Source: Prostheceraeus crozeri
Taxonomy: Eukaryota; Platyhelminthes; Polycladida; Euryleptidae
DNA: 64,000 nucleotides
Reading direction: 5' to 3'
Assembly (NCBI GenBank): GCA_907163375.1
Contig: CAJQUW010006296.1
Span: forward strand, 62,001-126,000
Each line of letters opens with the position of its first letter. Positions within the stretch are counted from its first letter, which is position 1. The position numbers were made by a program, and so were the translations under genes. A model generated the notes under the pieces. The model searched no databases. It worked only from the letters and a program-made list of their open reading frames with translations, and had not been told where the DNA came from. Shown piece after piece: positions 1 to 11,975 of the stretch.

Positions 1-67
1 AGGTAAGCAAGTCACCATTGAAAGTAAGTAAGTCACATCTGTACAGTAAGAAGTCACTACTGCGATA

Positions 68-447
68 CTACTCTCGAATGAACGGGAGTACCACCTCACC
101 AACGCAACCATTGATTAGAAAGTGTAAATTACCATCTCGTTGGATATACATGGCTTCTCTTGCTCGTCTTGCGGAACCATCTCTTATTGTCTCCACTACT
201 TTCCACTCAATGTTGTCTTCAGGCAGGGATGTGTGCTCATCGATGAAATGCTTATATACTGCCGAGGTTCTGGTCTTGATATGCTCCTTGATTCTGGATT
301 TCACTGTTCTCTCTGTTTGACCAATGTACTTCAATCCGCATAGTTTGCATCTTATTTCATAGATCACGTTCTTCATATAGCATCGCTTCTCTTTCTGTCC
401 AATCTTGCAGGTCCAGCAATCTAGTTTGCATATCGGCTTCTCCCTCT
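68..447 (-). pseudogene. PLE GIY-YIG endonuclease fragment
   Basis: This is the C-terminal GIY-YIG nuclease of a PLE. Visible parts are a Cys-rich lead-in (CKLDCWTC, later CKLCG), the core YIGQTERTVKSRIKEHIKT, and a tail ending in VVLPFIRE. The domain nicks target DNA during PLE retrotransposition. The reverse transcriptase part is absent, so this is a 5'-truncated copy. It differs from the plus-strand copy by only a few residues, so the two copies are close in age. Confidence 0.85.
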
Positions 448-569
448 TCGGCTTCTGCCATGCCTCGATACCTGTGTGAAGTGGTGTGAGGAGCTGAACC
501 AGTTTCAATTCTCCTTATATGTGAAACCATTTCACAGCAACTGTTGCTTACCTTTCTCCTCTTTTGTAC

Positions 570-1282
570 CGGATAGCCGAAAACGAGGACTTCCTATTGG
601 TGAAAACTGGAGAACAACACGAAATGCATCTTCTTCTCAATTGGCAAGTTCTAAAGGGTCACTTCGTCATCGATTTACAGAGAATGGTTATCCTAAGAAA
701 TGGATTGGCAGATATTATGACCGACCTATTGAGAGACGAGCCCGTAATGAAGAAGAAGAGCCCCTAACTTATTTGAAGATCCCATTCATTCACGAGCAAA
801 CAAGGAGAAGAATTGGAAAATTAACCAAACAGTGTAAGATGGAAAACAAAATAAGGGTTATATATGAAACTGAACGTCCATTAAGTCACCGATGGCGTAA
901 GCAGAGGGAGAAACCGATATGCAAACTAGATTGCTGGACCTGCAAGATTGGACAGAAAGAGAAGCGATGCTATATGAAGAACGGGATCTATGAAATAAGA
1001 TGCAAACTATGCGGATTGAAGTACATTGGTCAAACAGAGAGAACAGTGAAATCCAGAATCAAGGAGCATATCAAGACCAGAACCTCGGCAGTATATAAGC
1101 ATTTCATCGATGAGCACACATCCCTGCCTGAAGACAACATGGAGTGGAAAGTAGTGGAGACAATAAGAGATGGTTCCGCAAGACGAGCAAGAGAAGCCAT
1201 GTATATCCAACGAGATGGTAATTTACACTTTCTAATCAATGGTTGCGTTGGTGAGGTGGTACTCCCGTTCATTCGAGAGTAG
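570..1282 (+). pseudogene. PLE reverse-transcriptase tail plus GIY-YIG nuclease
   Basis: The frame starts in the region after the RT catalytic core (LRHRFTENGYPKKWI, then YLKIPFIHEQTRRRIGKL, both typical of the PLE linker). It continues through a Cys-rich stretch into the GIY-YIG core (IYEIRCKLCGLKYIGQTERT) and stops at 1282. RT motifs A to C are missing, so it cannot encode a working RT. The reading frame continues upstream to 476, but that part does not resemble PLE sequence. Confidence 0.85.
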
Positions 1283-1713
1283 TATCGCAGTAGTGACTTC
1301 TTACTGTACAGATGTGACTTACTTACTTTCTATGGTGACTTGCTTACCTTTGTTTCCTTTTGTTATTGATAGTGTTGCATGTCACTAGCTGAAATGTAAT
1401 CATGACCCGATCATCTTGTAATGCGGTGTCAGTCTAACGTCTGTCCCTGTGGAAGAAGGACGAAATATTGGACGAAATAAACATAAGTATTCCTGAGAAA
1501 GCCAGTGGCAATATTGTAATTATAAATACATCCAGGAATGGCCTCCCTTATTTCAATGTATCAAAGTGCCTTTGTTGTTTCGTCGGTTTCGTGGAGCAGT
1601 CCTTTGTCGACATACCCAAAATACTTGCTCAATGAAGAATCAAACTGAACATGTTTCTCTAGACTTATCTCGTCAGCTAACAAAGAACAGACTTTGAAAT
1701 TTTCTCCTTGATC
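1283..1713. other. PLE 3' flank, noncoding
   Basis: The first 67 bp belong to the inverted-repeat arm. Near 1440-1475 a block reads GAAGAAGGACGAAAT followed by a second GGACGAAAT, preceded by GTCCCTGTGGA. This vaguely recalls the conserved core of the hammerhead ribozymes that PLEs carry, but the full core is not present. Nothing else was recognised. Confidence 0.3.
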
Positions 1714-2720
1714 TCACTCTCGCCTTCTTTTCAATTCTTCGAAGGCAGGAGTGCAAAATCCAGGGCGACATTCAATGTTGGATATCCAACTCCTCAATGT
1801 TGAGTGATGCGGCAACTGAAAGTATTTTCGGACGTATTCGTATGCACGAGGGCTGTAAAAGTGAAGAGCCGAAGCAAAAGTCCTCACCTCATTCGAAAAC
1901 TGTTTGACTCTTTTGCCTTTCATAGTTAGTTGTTTCACTAGATTAAGAGAGTCGCCCTCATAATAATCCTTCAAATTTATGAAAGGCTCTCGGTCGAGAA
2001 ATGATTTTTTTTCTAAGTCTTTCAAAATATTTGTCAAATGCATTCGCTTTTTTGAACTCGCTGCTTTGCTTGCCGAATTAATTTCAAGCTTTTTTGTTTC
2101 CTTAGACTAATTGCATGTGATTTTTCATACATTTTCCTGTATCTTTCAGCTTTCTCAGTCCTTTTTTGTAAGCGTTTACAACGTCTCTGTAAACTCCTAA
2201 CTTTCACCTTCTCTCTTTGCAAACTAGTCTCTAATTCTTCGATGCGCTTACGCAACTCACTATCGTCGTCATTTGTTGTAGAGTCTTGACTAGGTTCAAC
2301 GATGACACTTTCCGAAGTCGACGGATGATGATCGATGCTTAAAAAGTGATCAATATCAACACTCGCTGCTTTTTCAGATGCCTTCGTTTTACGGCGTTTC
2401 GGTGTCACTTGCAAATGTTCTGGCATAGCGAAGAAGATAGACGGCACAGCATTCGGATAAAGTTTTTTTCGCGATGTCTCTGAGGTTGGCCTTCCAGACA
2501 CATGATCGACGAATGAGTCTTGGGTAAAATGTTCACTGCACAATACGGAGTAGTTCGACGGTTGGAAATTTTTTCGATGAACGACAGTTATCCATTTCTT
2601 GCGAATTTCAGGATCTTTTGGAAATGTGCGAAATGATAATTCCTCGTTTTTCCCTCGTGCATTTGAGCATCCGTATGCAGAGCAATATGGACCGACTGAC
2701 TTAGGCATGGCAAATTTCAT
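1714..2720 (-). pseudogene. P-element/THAP9-like transposase, N-terminal part
   Basis: The first 228-residue frame (ATG at 2718-2720) opens with a THAP zinc finger, a C2CH DNA-binding domain: C13-x4-C18, Trp43, C61-x2-H64, and the closing AVPSIF box. A Lys/Glu-rich coiled coil follows at about residues 155-215. The next frame (2043-1714) has the P-element transposase signature FASALHFYSPRAYEYVRKYF and LRSWISNIECRPGFCTPAF. The two frames overlap out of register near 2040, so a frameshift separates them. The RNase H-like catalytic part is absent. The frame ends at GCGAGAGTGAGATC, where AGA|GTGAGA could be a splice donor, so lost exons are an alternative to simple truncation. Confidence 0.85.
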
Positions 2721-2725
2721 AAATG

Positions 2726-5045
2726 CAGGCCTGTGGCGCTTACTTACAAAAAATAGAGGAATTTTGACGCTAAAAATAGAGGAAGTGAAAAATGATTCTT
2801 TTGCAAAATTCTAACTTATTTGTGGTATGTGCAAGTGTGTTTGGAAAATTGCACAGCAAAAAACGGTTTTTCAACTCAATGAATTGTCTCTAGAACTAGT
2901 TCCCTATATACCGCTTGTCCCTCACCCCGCTAGAACCATTCAACTGAACACACATTTTTCCGTTGTAAATATATCCTATATATCTTTTTCTGTTCCCGTC
3001 AAGGAGCTCTGTTGGTTCTGATATGTTCTGTATATTCTGTTGGTGTGTGATTTACATATGGATTGAATAATGAACATTTTAAACTATCTATTTATTGAAA
3101 CAAATTAACAAGTCTGTGTAACATGATGCTTGTTATACAAATTGTTCAACGGCACTATGTATCAACTTCAACATTTGAGAATTCTCTTGGCGGCATCAAA
3201 ATCTGAAGAAGAAAGATTTGTACAGAGGATGTAGACTTCATGATGCAATATACTCGTGGACGTACCTTTGGAATAATAGCCTTTTTCTCAAGAAACTTTA
3301 CATCAATTGTTTTTGAATGTAGATAGAGAGAAATCTGAAAGTGATAATTTAACCTTTAACAACGTAGTTTAGTCGAAAATCAGTCGACTTACCATCTGCA
3401 ATTTTACTTTGCTTAGGCAATGGCCTATATCTTGAATGAGACAGATTCTCCGTGAACTTTCGCTTATTTGAGTTCTGTTTATTTTGCATTTGTTGTATCT
3501 CATCCAGCTTCGTTTGAGCACTTTCCATCATAGCTTGTGCTACTCCAATATTCTCGATATTCTTATTTTGGATTGCTGTTTTGATTTTTGCACTAGCTTC
3601 TTTCATCAAATTATTTGCCACGGACATTTCTCTCTCCATTATTCGATCCATATCGTGGAATTCCCGCAATCTTGAATTGATATTTTCTTTTTCAATTTCG
3701 ACCTGTTTTTGTTCCGCTTCGGCTTTGTATGTATCTTCCTTACTTTTTTGACGCTTTTGATTTCTGTATGCTGTCTTTGTAGGTGGCTCGAGCAGCGGTC
3801 ATTCTTTCTATCAGCGACTTTGTTATCGGCAAATTTTCAGGTTTCTCTCCCAACGACATCAAGCTGTCATTAGTAGTTCTAAGAGCCTTAATACTTTGAA
3901 GAGACAAAGACGTTCTAGTAGTGACCATCAAGAACTTATTCCGTGAAAAGAAAGCCTCTTTCAACATCTGCACTTCCGTGAAGAAGCACAATACTGCTTT
4001 ACTCAACTTTGTCAAAATTGGGTACTTAATCTGTCCATCAGTCCGCTTAATTTGAAATACTTTGCTCCAGTATGCGTCAACTAGAACGGAAGAGTACCAC
4101 GACTCCTGGATCAATGGTTCGATGGAATATTGCATCCATTCATCCACGAGTGAATCAATCTCGTTTGGTTTCACAACAGCTTTCAAGTTTTGGCTTAATA
4201 TTTTGACATGAGTCAATCCGTTTTCTTCCGTTCTGCATGAAGGGCTCATGCACCGCAAAGACTTCAAAACAGGATTAGAAAGTGGGAGCTTTTTCGATAG
4301 GTGTCCCGCAACCGCGACGTAAAACCTTTTGACATCGGCCCGAAAACTCAAGTGCTGTGATGGAGTACACTGTTTGAGTAACGATTCTGCTTTTACCTTA
4401 TGTGAATTGTCTCAAGTTGGTTTTCAGTACATTCCATGTCAATTTCTAAAAGCTGATGTCCTTCTTTTTGTGCAACAGTGTTCGGTCGGATGAACCTCAA
4501 CAGTAACATTCTGATCAAATCAGACAACTGGGTGGGTGTACAATAAATGTACAAGCGGGCCTTCCGTTTGGAAAAAACGTTCAAATTTGTCAAAAACCGA
4601 TGGAACGGAGACAATGAAATGGATTTTGGCTTCGAAAGTTCTATCCTGCAGTGCAGCTACCATTCTGTTGTATCGAGCGTTGGATGTGCAAATTTTGTTG
4701 TTCTGTTTTATAGACACTAAGAAGTATTGCTTCAGTGCAACAAATTGCTCTGCTAATCTGATACACACAGGTCCTAGTGACAGCATCATTAATATAAACT
4801 CCGCCTGTAAATTATATATATTAGATAACATTTAATCGATGTATAGGGACCAAAAAACACATTCGAAATCTGTCCGACGTATACTTGTATATTATCCCTA
4901 CTGATGTCTTTAACAACGATACATCATTATCAACATTAATACATTTTTAGAGGAAATAGAGGAAATTTTCTAAAATAGAGCATTTAAGAGGTGAGGGACC
5001 AAAAATAGAGGAAATAGAGGAAATAGAGGACCTGCCACAAGCCTG
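2726..5045 (-). mobile_element. hAT-like DNA transposon, 6-bp target duplication
   Basis: The ends are 12-bp terminal inverted repeats, CAGGCCTGTGGC on the left and CAGGCTTGTGGC read inward from the right, with one mismatch. They are flanked by the direct repeat TAAATG (2720-2725 and 5046-5051). Just inside both ends the motif ATAGAGGAA is repeated (left 2751-2783, right about 4950-5030), like the subterminal transposase-binding repeats of hAT elements. The element landed a few bases upstream of the THAP-gene start codon. It holds only the C-terminal half of a transposase on the minus strand, so it is an internally shortened, non-autonomous copy. Confidence 0.85.
3349..4831 (-). pseudogene. 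hAT-like transposase, C-terminal half
   Basis: Pieces in order are AEFILMMLSLGPVCIRLAEQF (about 4800), a stretch ending LLEIDMECTENQL (about 4430), and RFYVAVAGHLSKKLPLSNPVL through LVDEWMQYS to YWSKVFQIKR (4320-4040). The hAT dimerisation region follows near 3970. The central motif is out of frame there: the bases at about 3960-3995 read LHGSADVERGF in the other frame, flanked by in-frame AVLC and FSRNKFL, so two compensating shifts scrambled it. SIKALRTTNDSL and a Lys-rich coiled-coil tail end the protein. Further shifts lie near 4390-4500 and 3740. The N-terminal catalytic half is absent. Family by motif resemblance only. Confidence 0.7.
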
Positions 5046-5051
5046 TAAATG

Positions 5052-6799
5052 ATATGTTGCCCTATGAAGCTACGGACTTTAAAAGTGCTTATCATTCATT
5101 CATTCATTCATCTTTGTCTCTCCTTAGTGCATGCAAGCGAGTGAGAGACTGAGAGACGATAAACGACTGAAGTGCGCTATCGATCATTTTCCCACTCGCT
5201 GGGATGTGACATTATTACCGTTAAGCGAGAGCTTCACACATTTTGGGAAACACTCATTCTACCTCCTCCTTGTTCTGTGGGTAATACTCGTTCATGGAAC
5301 AAAGAACAATGCAAATTAGTGGAGTTGCGAACAAAAATAACAATGTCAATGCAAAGTAATTAAAATGCATATTGATAAAGTCAATAAATTGATCATTTCA
5401 TATTAAAGGAACAAAGTGACATATTATTATGAATTATCCTAACTTTTATTTCACGCAAAATAAAACATATTTAAGATCACGGCACAATAAAAAGGTGTGA
5501 AACTGACTGAAGCTGACTAACAAAAAAATATAAAACCAGTGCATAAAATTAACTTCGCAAAAAATCGAAAATATAGACAGTAGGCCTATTGACACAGTAT
5601 TCCTAAATGCAATCCATTTGTCAGACATTCACATGATTTATTCTGTCAGGGCTCGACATATTTTCTAGGCAACGTACGTACCTAACAAAACAATGTTCCA
5701 GTGGCATAAAGTTAGCTAAGCGGATTCGCACAATTAGTATTTACGGTGCTGTAGTGAGGACAAAGTTACATAATAGGCCTAGTCCAACATAATAAATGCA
5801 ATGCATGTGTCAAACATTCACATGATTTACTCCGTAAGGGCTCGATGGATTTCTACAGCCCAGCGTCTTAAGTAACAAGCATGCAGATGAGTAACATATG
5901 TGACATCAACCAAGTTTTCCCAATTTTTATTTGCAGCAACTTTCACTGATTTCTGACAATATTTAGAAAAATATTTATCGATCAAATCGATTATTATCGA
6001 TTTTCTACTAAAGGGCTCGATAAAAATCTCAAAAGTTATGACTAAATTTAGCAGAATAATACACAGTTTTATATTTGTTGTCCAACGTTCACCCCTAATT
6101 TCAGTAAGTGCGCTGAAATCACAAATTATTGATTTCCAATAATCATCGATTTTCTCGATATGGGCTCAATGAAAGATTTTCTAATTTCTTTTAAATGACT
6201 TTTCTTGCTCTAATAAAACCACTTTTTTCAAAATAAATCATCCCCCATTTTTTCGAACTTTTTCGACCTTCCTGACCACCGTGCATAACTAGCAGTTCAG
6301 ACAATACCCTTTTCATGAGTGAAAATTAAATATAGTGAAAATAATGAAAAGGGAAAGACGATACAGTCGCTCATCTACCTTCTTCTCTTTATCAACAAGA
6401 TTTATATCACTTCTAACCGTCTTACGTCATTGACCAGATGGTTTCCCTAATCGAGTTGCGTTTACTTTTCTCCCTCATTATGTCGTCTTTATACGACTCT
6501 GTTTACTAAAATGTTTTCCCAATTACGGTTTTGTCCACATCGAGTTTTTGTACCCATGGTTTTTTTCAATGTTCTCAATGTATTAAAGTTTCGCTCATAT
6601 AGTTCCAATCGCATCTGTGTATTCATTGAGATAAACTGCATTACATTGCTTTCCTAGTGCTGGTTTTTTCTCAAATGGTCACTCACCTATCTCTAAATAC
6701 TAGCAAAATCATTTGAAAAGGAAAAGAGAAGCGCTAAGAAAGCTATACACAGCATATGTGTAGTTTCCAGCGATGAATTCACAGAATGCGATTGGAATA
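5052..6799. other. AT-rich noncoding stretch with decayed repeats
   Basis: A short (TTCA)n microsatellite lies at about 5092-5112. Four weakly similar blocks end in GGGCTCGA or GGGCTCAA near 5650, 5840, 6013 and 6166; the first two share about 60 bp around ACATTCACATGATTTA. This suggests an old tandem repeat with a period of roughly 150-190 bp. No credible gene was seen. Confidence 0.5.
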
Positions 6800-6975
6800 A
6801 TGTGAGTGAAGCTTTAATATTTCCAGACTCATTTATCCAATATTTTTACAGACTTTCTAGATTTTCCAGACCACAAAGTTTTCCAAACTTCGCAGACTTT
6901 CCAGACATTTTCTTAAAAATTATACTTTTCCAGACCACCCTATTTTCCAGACTTTCCAGACCCGCGGGCACCCTG
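6800..6975. mobile_element. Solo end of a hAT-like transposon
   Basis: The stretch is a decayed series of TTTTCCAGACT-like units and ends in CCCGCGGGCACCCTG. Read from the other strand it starts CAGGGTGCCCGCGGG, followed by TCTGGAAAGTCTGG repeats. This is the look of a hAT terminus with subterminal repeats. No partner end was found upstream, so the other side is lost or too diverged. Confidence 0.5.
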
Positions 6976-7009
6976 ATTTTGTGCGTTTTTTGACATCTGG
7001 TGAACACAA

Positions 7010-7370
7010 AGGGGGCGCCTAAGAGAAAGATGGGAGTCGGCAGAAGTCAAAAGGGTGCTGTGGAAGCTGAGGCGAAAGTAGCAGACAAGGGGGTAACGTG
7101 AAAGCCGAGGGGGCGCTGGTGAAACCGACGGGAGGTCCAGTTGAAGCCAAGGTGGCGCCAGAGAAAGCGAAGGGGAAACTAGTGAAACCAAAGGTGCTGA
7201 AAGCGATGGGGCGCCAGCAGAAGTCAAGGGAGCGCCGATGAAAGCGAAAGGACGCCAGTAGAAACCAATGGGTGCTGATAAAAGCTAGGAGTGCACCAAC
7301 GAAGCTAGAGGGGCAGGTGGAAAAGCTAGGGAAGCTAGAGAAAGCTATGGGGACGCCCAGTAAAACCAAT
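7010..7370. repeat. Degenerate GC-rich minisatellite
   Basis: Units of roughly 20-25 bp vary around GGGGGCGCC...GAAAGC..AAG. Open frames cross it on the minus strand, but they only reflect the repeat and have no conserved domain. The composition (purine-rich, GC-rich) contrasts with the AT-rich flanks. Confidence 0.6.
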
Positions 7371-7499
7371 ATTCTGACGATACAGTTTCAAGGATTATAG
7401 CAAAGACGATTTTTTCATTCTACACAACACCTTTTCATTACTACTTGGGCAAAGGGGGTCGAAGCCGGAAATCCGGAAAAAGCTGGAAGGATCACATCC

Positions 7500-7680
7500 C
7501 TGTCGTAAGCTGAAAAGTAGGGATTCCAAAATCCCGGAAAATCTCAACCACGGGATTGAGCCTTGAGTAGAATGATAAATATCCTATTACAAAACATAGA
7601 TAAATCTTAATAGCATGGGATACCGGTTGGAATTGCAATCCCGTGATTCCGTCGGTCAGTGCAAATACCGAAAACCCAGG
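7500..7680. repeat. Diverged partial copy of the GGGATTCCGGGAT repeat
   Basis: The text around AGGGATTCCAAAATCCCGGAAAATCTC and ATGGGATACCGG matches, with more changes, the starts of the two larger copies at 9684 and 10924. It is probably a third, older copy of the same repeat family. Confidence 0.5.
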
Positions 7681-7720
7681 ATTAATTGATTACTAATTTA
7701 GTTATCAGGCCTTCTCGACC

Positions 7721-10500
7721 ACATTTTCGAATACCTTTCGATATCTTTCTTTGAATTACTAATTCAATATTGCAGCCTATATACTGCACTTGCGTCAGCA
7801 TACTTGTATGTGCAGGCCTGTGATTAGCCTATGAAAAAAACTGAGGATTTTTTGTGAAAAATTTGAGGAATGGAAACGGAGCCTAATATGATAATTGCAA
7901 GAAAAACTACAAATTTTAGCACGGATTTTGGGGCAAACTTCAAATCATGAAAGTCACAACGAAGAAGGTAACCCAAGGGTTGACCACACCCCATTTTTTG
8001 AAGTTGTGTATATTGCAAAGGAATACTGACTTGGTCATAATCACTTCCCGCGTTGTTACGAAATCAATTTGTTGCCTCAAGTATTATCTGTTTAGAATGT
8101 GTCGAACAGAGGATGTCAGATCAAGCTGCTGATATCGCTCTGCTTCACGCTATCGTCTCCAATTCAATGATGCTTGTCAGATTTGTATACTGTAATTTTT
8201 TGAATGTAGGATATATCCTCAACCACATGCATCTGTGACTTTGCAACGATTAATTTTTACGGACTTTAGACAAATTTGGGAGGAGAGTAACCCATAAGTA
8301 TAGAAAGCTCAAAATCGTTGACGGAATGCTTGTGACTTAAAAAAAGTCATTACTTTATCATGAAGGATACGCCACATTACAGCAGACCCTGGAAAATGTA
8401 GCTGCAAAAAGACTCATGAGATAGCAGAGCTTCATACCCTTCCAACCCCCGCACGCTAGTGACCAGGAGGCATGTAGACACTAAATTTAGGGACCATCCG
8501 CTTTACTCCGTCGGATGTGTTCATGTTCAGCGGAAATAAAATGGAAGAGAGTGAGTGAAACAAACGCTTCAGTTGATAAGAGCACTGAAATCCAAGTGGG
8601 CTGGGTTACCTATATGTTATCATATAATGGATATGGAAGATCGATATCCGTAAGTTCTTTAAGAAGTACAGGCATTCATTTAGCAGCCATATAGTCGCAG
8701 AAATATATAAAGAAGGTTGTGACAAAGGTCAAGATACTTAATGAAAATAATTGAATGTGCATTTTATTGTTGGAATTCTAAGCAATATTATGAAGTTAGA
8801 AGTAAAAAATTGCAGCGTTCAAATATACAATTTCTGTAGGTTGATCGCAGTGTTTGTTGTGATGAGTGAGTTCGACAGACAATAACTTCGGACAACTTCT
8901 CTGCTTAGCAAAATAAGTCCAGACGAACCGGAACATCTGCAGCCCTGTAGCTTGCAAAAATGAAAACGACATTCAACGAATTCAACGTAACAAAGTGCGT
9001 CAAGGCAACAAAATTAAAAAACAAGCTAACGACTGGTTAATTTTTGATGTGCTAAATATGACATGGCTAAAAGAAAATCATTATATCCTAAAATGTCTAG
9101 AAATTTAAAAATACTTACTAGAAGGACAAGCAACGGTTCTCCTCTCCTCATGTGGAATGAATTGGTGAGTAAGTCGCTCTTTTCAAAATTATGTTTATCA
9201 CTTATATATTGAAAATATTCTATTTAACAGTCTGCCCATTCAGATGATAAAAGGACAGGTCTGTTTCCAATCAAAATATCAGATCTAGCTAGCACAGCGG
9301 GATTACGCTGTCTAAAATCTACCTACCAAGTATGTGAGAGAAAAATCATTAAGTTATATATCATGAGAGAAGAAAAAGAAAAGAAATAAATCATGAGTGA
9401 TTCATGATTAGCAGCATGGATGTAGGGTACATGTTACAGGATTCTATCTTAGCTTCTTGTTTGAAAGTTTACATATCATCGCCATTCGCCAAAAAACAAT
9501 ACATTATCCGACATTTAGTATTTAGTGTGTCGTATTTGAGGAATTTCCCATAGTTAAGCTATATTTGAGGAATTTTTGAGGATTTGAGGAGTAATAAACA
9601 AATTTGAGGAATTTGAGGAGTAATGACAGGCCTGTATGTGTGATTATATACTTACACCCTTTTTGTTCTGTTATCATATTTACAGGACAGAGATTCCACA
9701 ATTCCGGAAAATCTCGTTCACGGAATTCCGGGATTGAGTAAAATAGTAAATATGCTATGACAAAGCACATGTGTATGGGATACCGGGATGTGGGAATATC
9801 AGAGAGTCGGAATTGCCGAAAGTCGGTTTACTTACAATATCGCAATTGACAAGTCGACTTAAAGTTTACTCCGCTTGATCCACAAATTGACAACGGCAAC
9901 GTCGGGAGTACCGGTAGCAGGGAACATTTGAGAAATCCTGATTTTTGCGCTTTCAGTCTGCAAATTCCTGAGATTCGGGATTGTCACAGTGAGGACCCGG
10001 AATTGGAGCTTGCCTACAAATCCTGACCTTTCGTGATGCCGGAATTCGGGATTAATAGCTCTGACCTGGCATCGAGATTGACAAAATCTAAGCACACCAG
10101 CTGTTGCTATATGCAAGTAAAATGGTAAGATAATCAAAATCACAGCTATTCCCTCAATGCATTGCACTAGCACATTGAGATTCCAAAATCCAAAGCTCGA
10201 GATTGCGCGATTAAAAAAAATCTTTTGTATGTCTTTTGCCGTAAGTCAAGCTAATGCTGTGCACAACAACTGGATGTGGTCAAATGAGAGTAATTCTTCC
10301 TGAAAAAATTAATGCTGGGATTAAGTCAACCAGAGGCTAATAATGTAAACAAGAACTGTTGTCTAGTGAGCACCTTGCCTCCTAAGGATTTCAATCCCGA
10401 GGATTAGCATGATTCCTAACCCCCGTTAGGCCTACTTCACCAATTTTCATCTTCAAAATCAGTCATACTCTTAAACATTGTTAGCTTTGCCAAATGACAA
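7721..10500. repeat. Tandem duplication, copy A (interrupted by a hAT)
   Basis: Bases 7721-7812 and 9641-10500 align in order with 10791-11975. The offset is 1240 bp on both sides once the 1828-bp transposon and target duplication are discounted. Shared text includes ACAGAGATTCC, GGGATTGAGTAAAATAG and CAATGCATTGCACT. Many substitutions separate the copies, so the duplication is old. Noncoding. Confidence 0.8.
7813..9634. mobile_element. Non-autonomous hAT-like element, sister of 2726-5045
   Basis: The terminal inverted repeat is CAGGCCTGTGATTAGCC on the left and CAGGCCTGTCATTACTCC read inward from the right (about 14 of 17 match). It is flanked by a perfect 6-bp direct repeat TATGTG (7807-7812 and 9635-9640). 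The motif TTTGAGGAA repeats inside the ends. Ends, subterminal motif and target length match the element at 2726, so both belong to one family. No transposase remnant was recognised. The duplicated copy B keeps the unoccupied target at 10876-10881 (CGTGTG). Confidence 0.85.
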
Positions 10501-10790
10501 GCTCAAATTGAAGTATCGACCTTCATTCGAAAAGCCTCATCAATGGATTATTGAAAGCATAACATTAACGATTGTATTGAAGTGTGACTCGAGCATATAT
10601 CTATCGTGTATGGATTTCTGGCAGCTTTATCTTCGCTAATTTGTCTCACTTCGCACGGAATACAGCCATATTGTTAATTTCTCAATAACAGGATTTTGAC
10701 CCTCCAATTATTAATATATTAGTTTTGTTGATGTTTTGGCAGTAATTTTTAGATGTTTTACTGCTTCACTACTGGTGAAAACCGAATAGA

Positions 10791-11975
10791 TTTTCGAATA
10801 CTTTTCAATATCTTTCTTTGAATTACTGATTCAATAATCAAATACTAATTCAATACAGCTGTGTCAGCATACTTACGTGTGTGATGATCATACACTCACG
10901 CCCTTAACGTCATCTAATATGTTCAGGACAGAGATTCCGCAATACCGAAAAATCTCGTTCACGGGATTCCGGGATTGAGTAAAATAGCAAATATAATAAT
11001 AATAATAATAATAATATGGCTTTATTACACTTCAAAACAAGATTCGGAAGTGGCATGTACAACATTACAGAAGATAAAACATGAAAGAAAGTTAAGCAAA
11101 TCTAATGAAAGACGACTGAAACCGCTTGGTTTTGGCCATCACTTTCTTATGAAGGAATCCTTTGCGAGTAGAAGATCTAGATGATGATTTGTCAAATATC
11201 ACATGCAAGGGATGCTGAGGGCACATAGCTTTACTTGATATTATGACAAAGCACATGTGTACGTTAATAATGTGGGATACCGGGATGTGGGAACTTGGGA
11301 TAGCAGAAAGTCAGAATTGCCAAAATTCGATTTACTTACAATATCTCAATTGACAAGTCGACTAAAAGTTTATTCCGCTTTATGCACAAATTAGCGGCAA
11401 TGTTGAGAGAGACAGAACAGTTGCGAATTCCTGAATTTCGCACTTTCAATCTGCGATTTCCTGAGATTCGCAATTGGTAGAGTAAAGATCCGGGATTAGG
11501 GTATGTCTACAAAAACAACTTTTCTTGATCCCGGCATTCGAGATCGAGATTGACAAAATATAGACATGCCAAATGTATAGCTACAAGTAAAATGACAAGA
11601 TAATCAAAATCACAACTATTTCCTCAATGCATTGCACTGGCACATTGAGATTCCAAAATCCCAATCTCGGGATTGCGCGATTAAAAAAAATCTTTCATAT
11701 GCCTTTCACTGTTAGCTAAGCTAATGCTGTGAGTAACAACTGTGGTCAAATGAGAATAATTCTTCCTGAACAAATCAATCCCGGGATTGAATTAACTAGA
11801 GGCTAATAATCATTCCCATAGACTGTGGTCTAGTGAGCAATTTGCCTTCTAAAGATCTAAATCCTGGGGGTTAGCTCGATTCCTAATCCCGATATTGTGT
11901 AGGCCTACTTCACTAATGCTCATCTTGAATAGGTCATGCTACCAAATACTTATAGCTTTGGCAATTTATGGAATA
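10791..11975. repeat. Tandem duplication, copy B (empty hAT site)
   Basis: This is the second copy of the repeat described at 7721. It lacks the hAT element and reads CATACTTACGTGTGTGAT across the unoccupied target. It carries instead a private insertion of about 250 bp at 10985-11245. Confidence 0.8.
10985..11245. mobile_element. Short retroelement-like insertion with (AAT)n end
   Basis: Copy A runs AAATATGCTATGACAAAGC without a break. Copy B has about 250 extra bp between AAATAT and ATGACAAAGC, starting with an (AAT)n run and ATGGCTTTATTACACTTC. A simple-repeat end plus clean absence from the sister copy suggests a LINE or SINE 3' fragment on the minus strand. No family was recognised. Confidence 0.45.

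Larger units (their letters stand above)
1..1349. repeat. Inverted repeat formed by two PLE 3' ends
   Basis: Bases 1-447 are the near-perfect reverse complement of 903-1349, with a 455-bp centre. Both arms encode the same GIY-YIG domain, so two Penelope-like element (PLE) 3' ends lie in opposite orientation. Inverted partial copies are a usual integration product of PLEs. The left arm may continue beyond the window. Confidence 0.9.
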
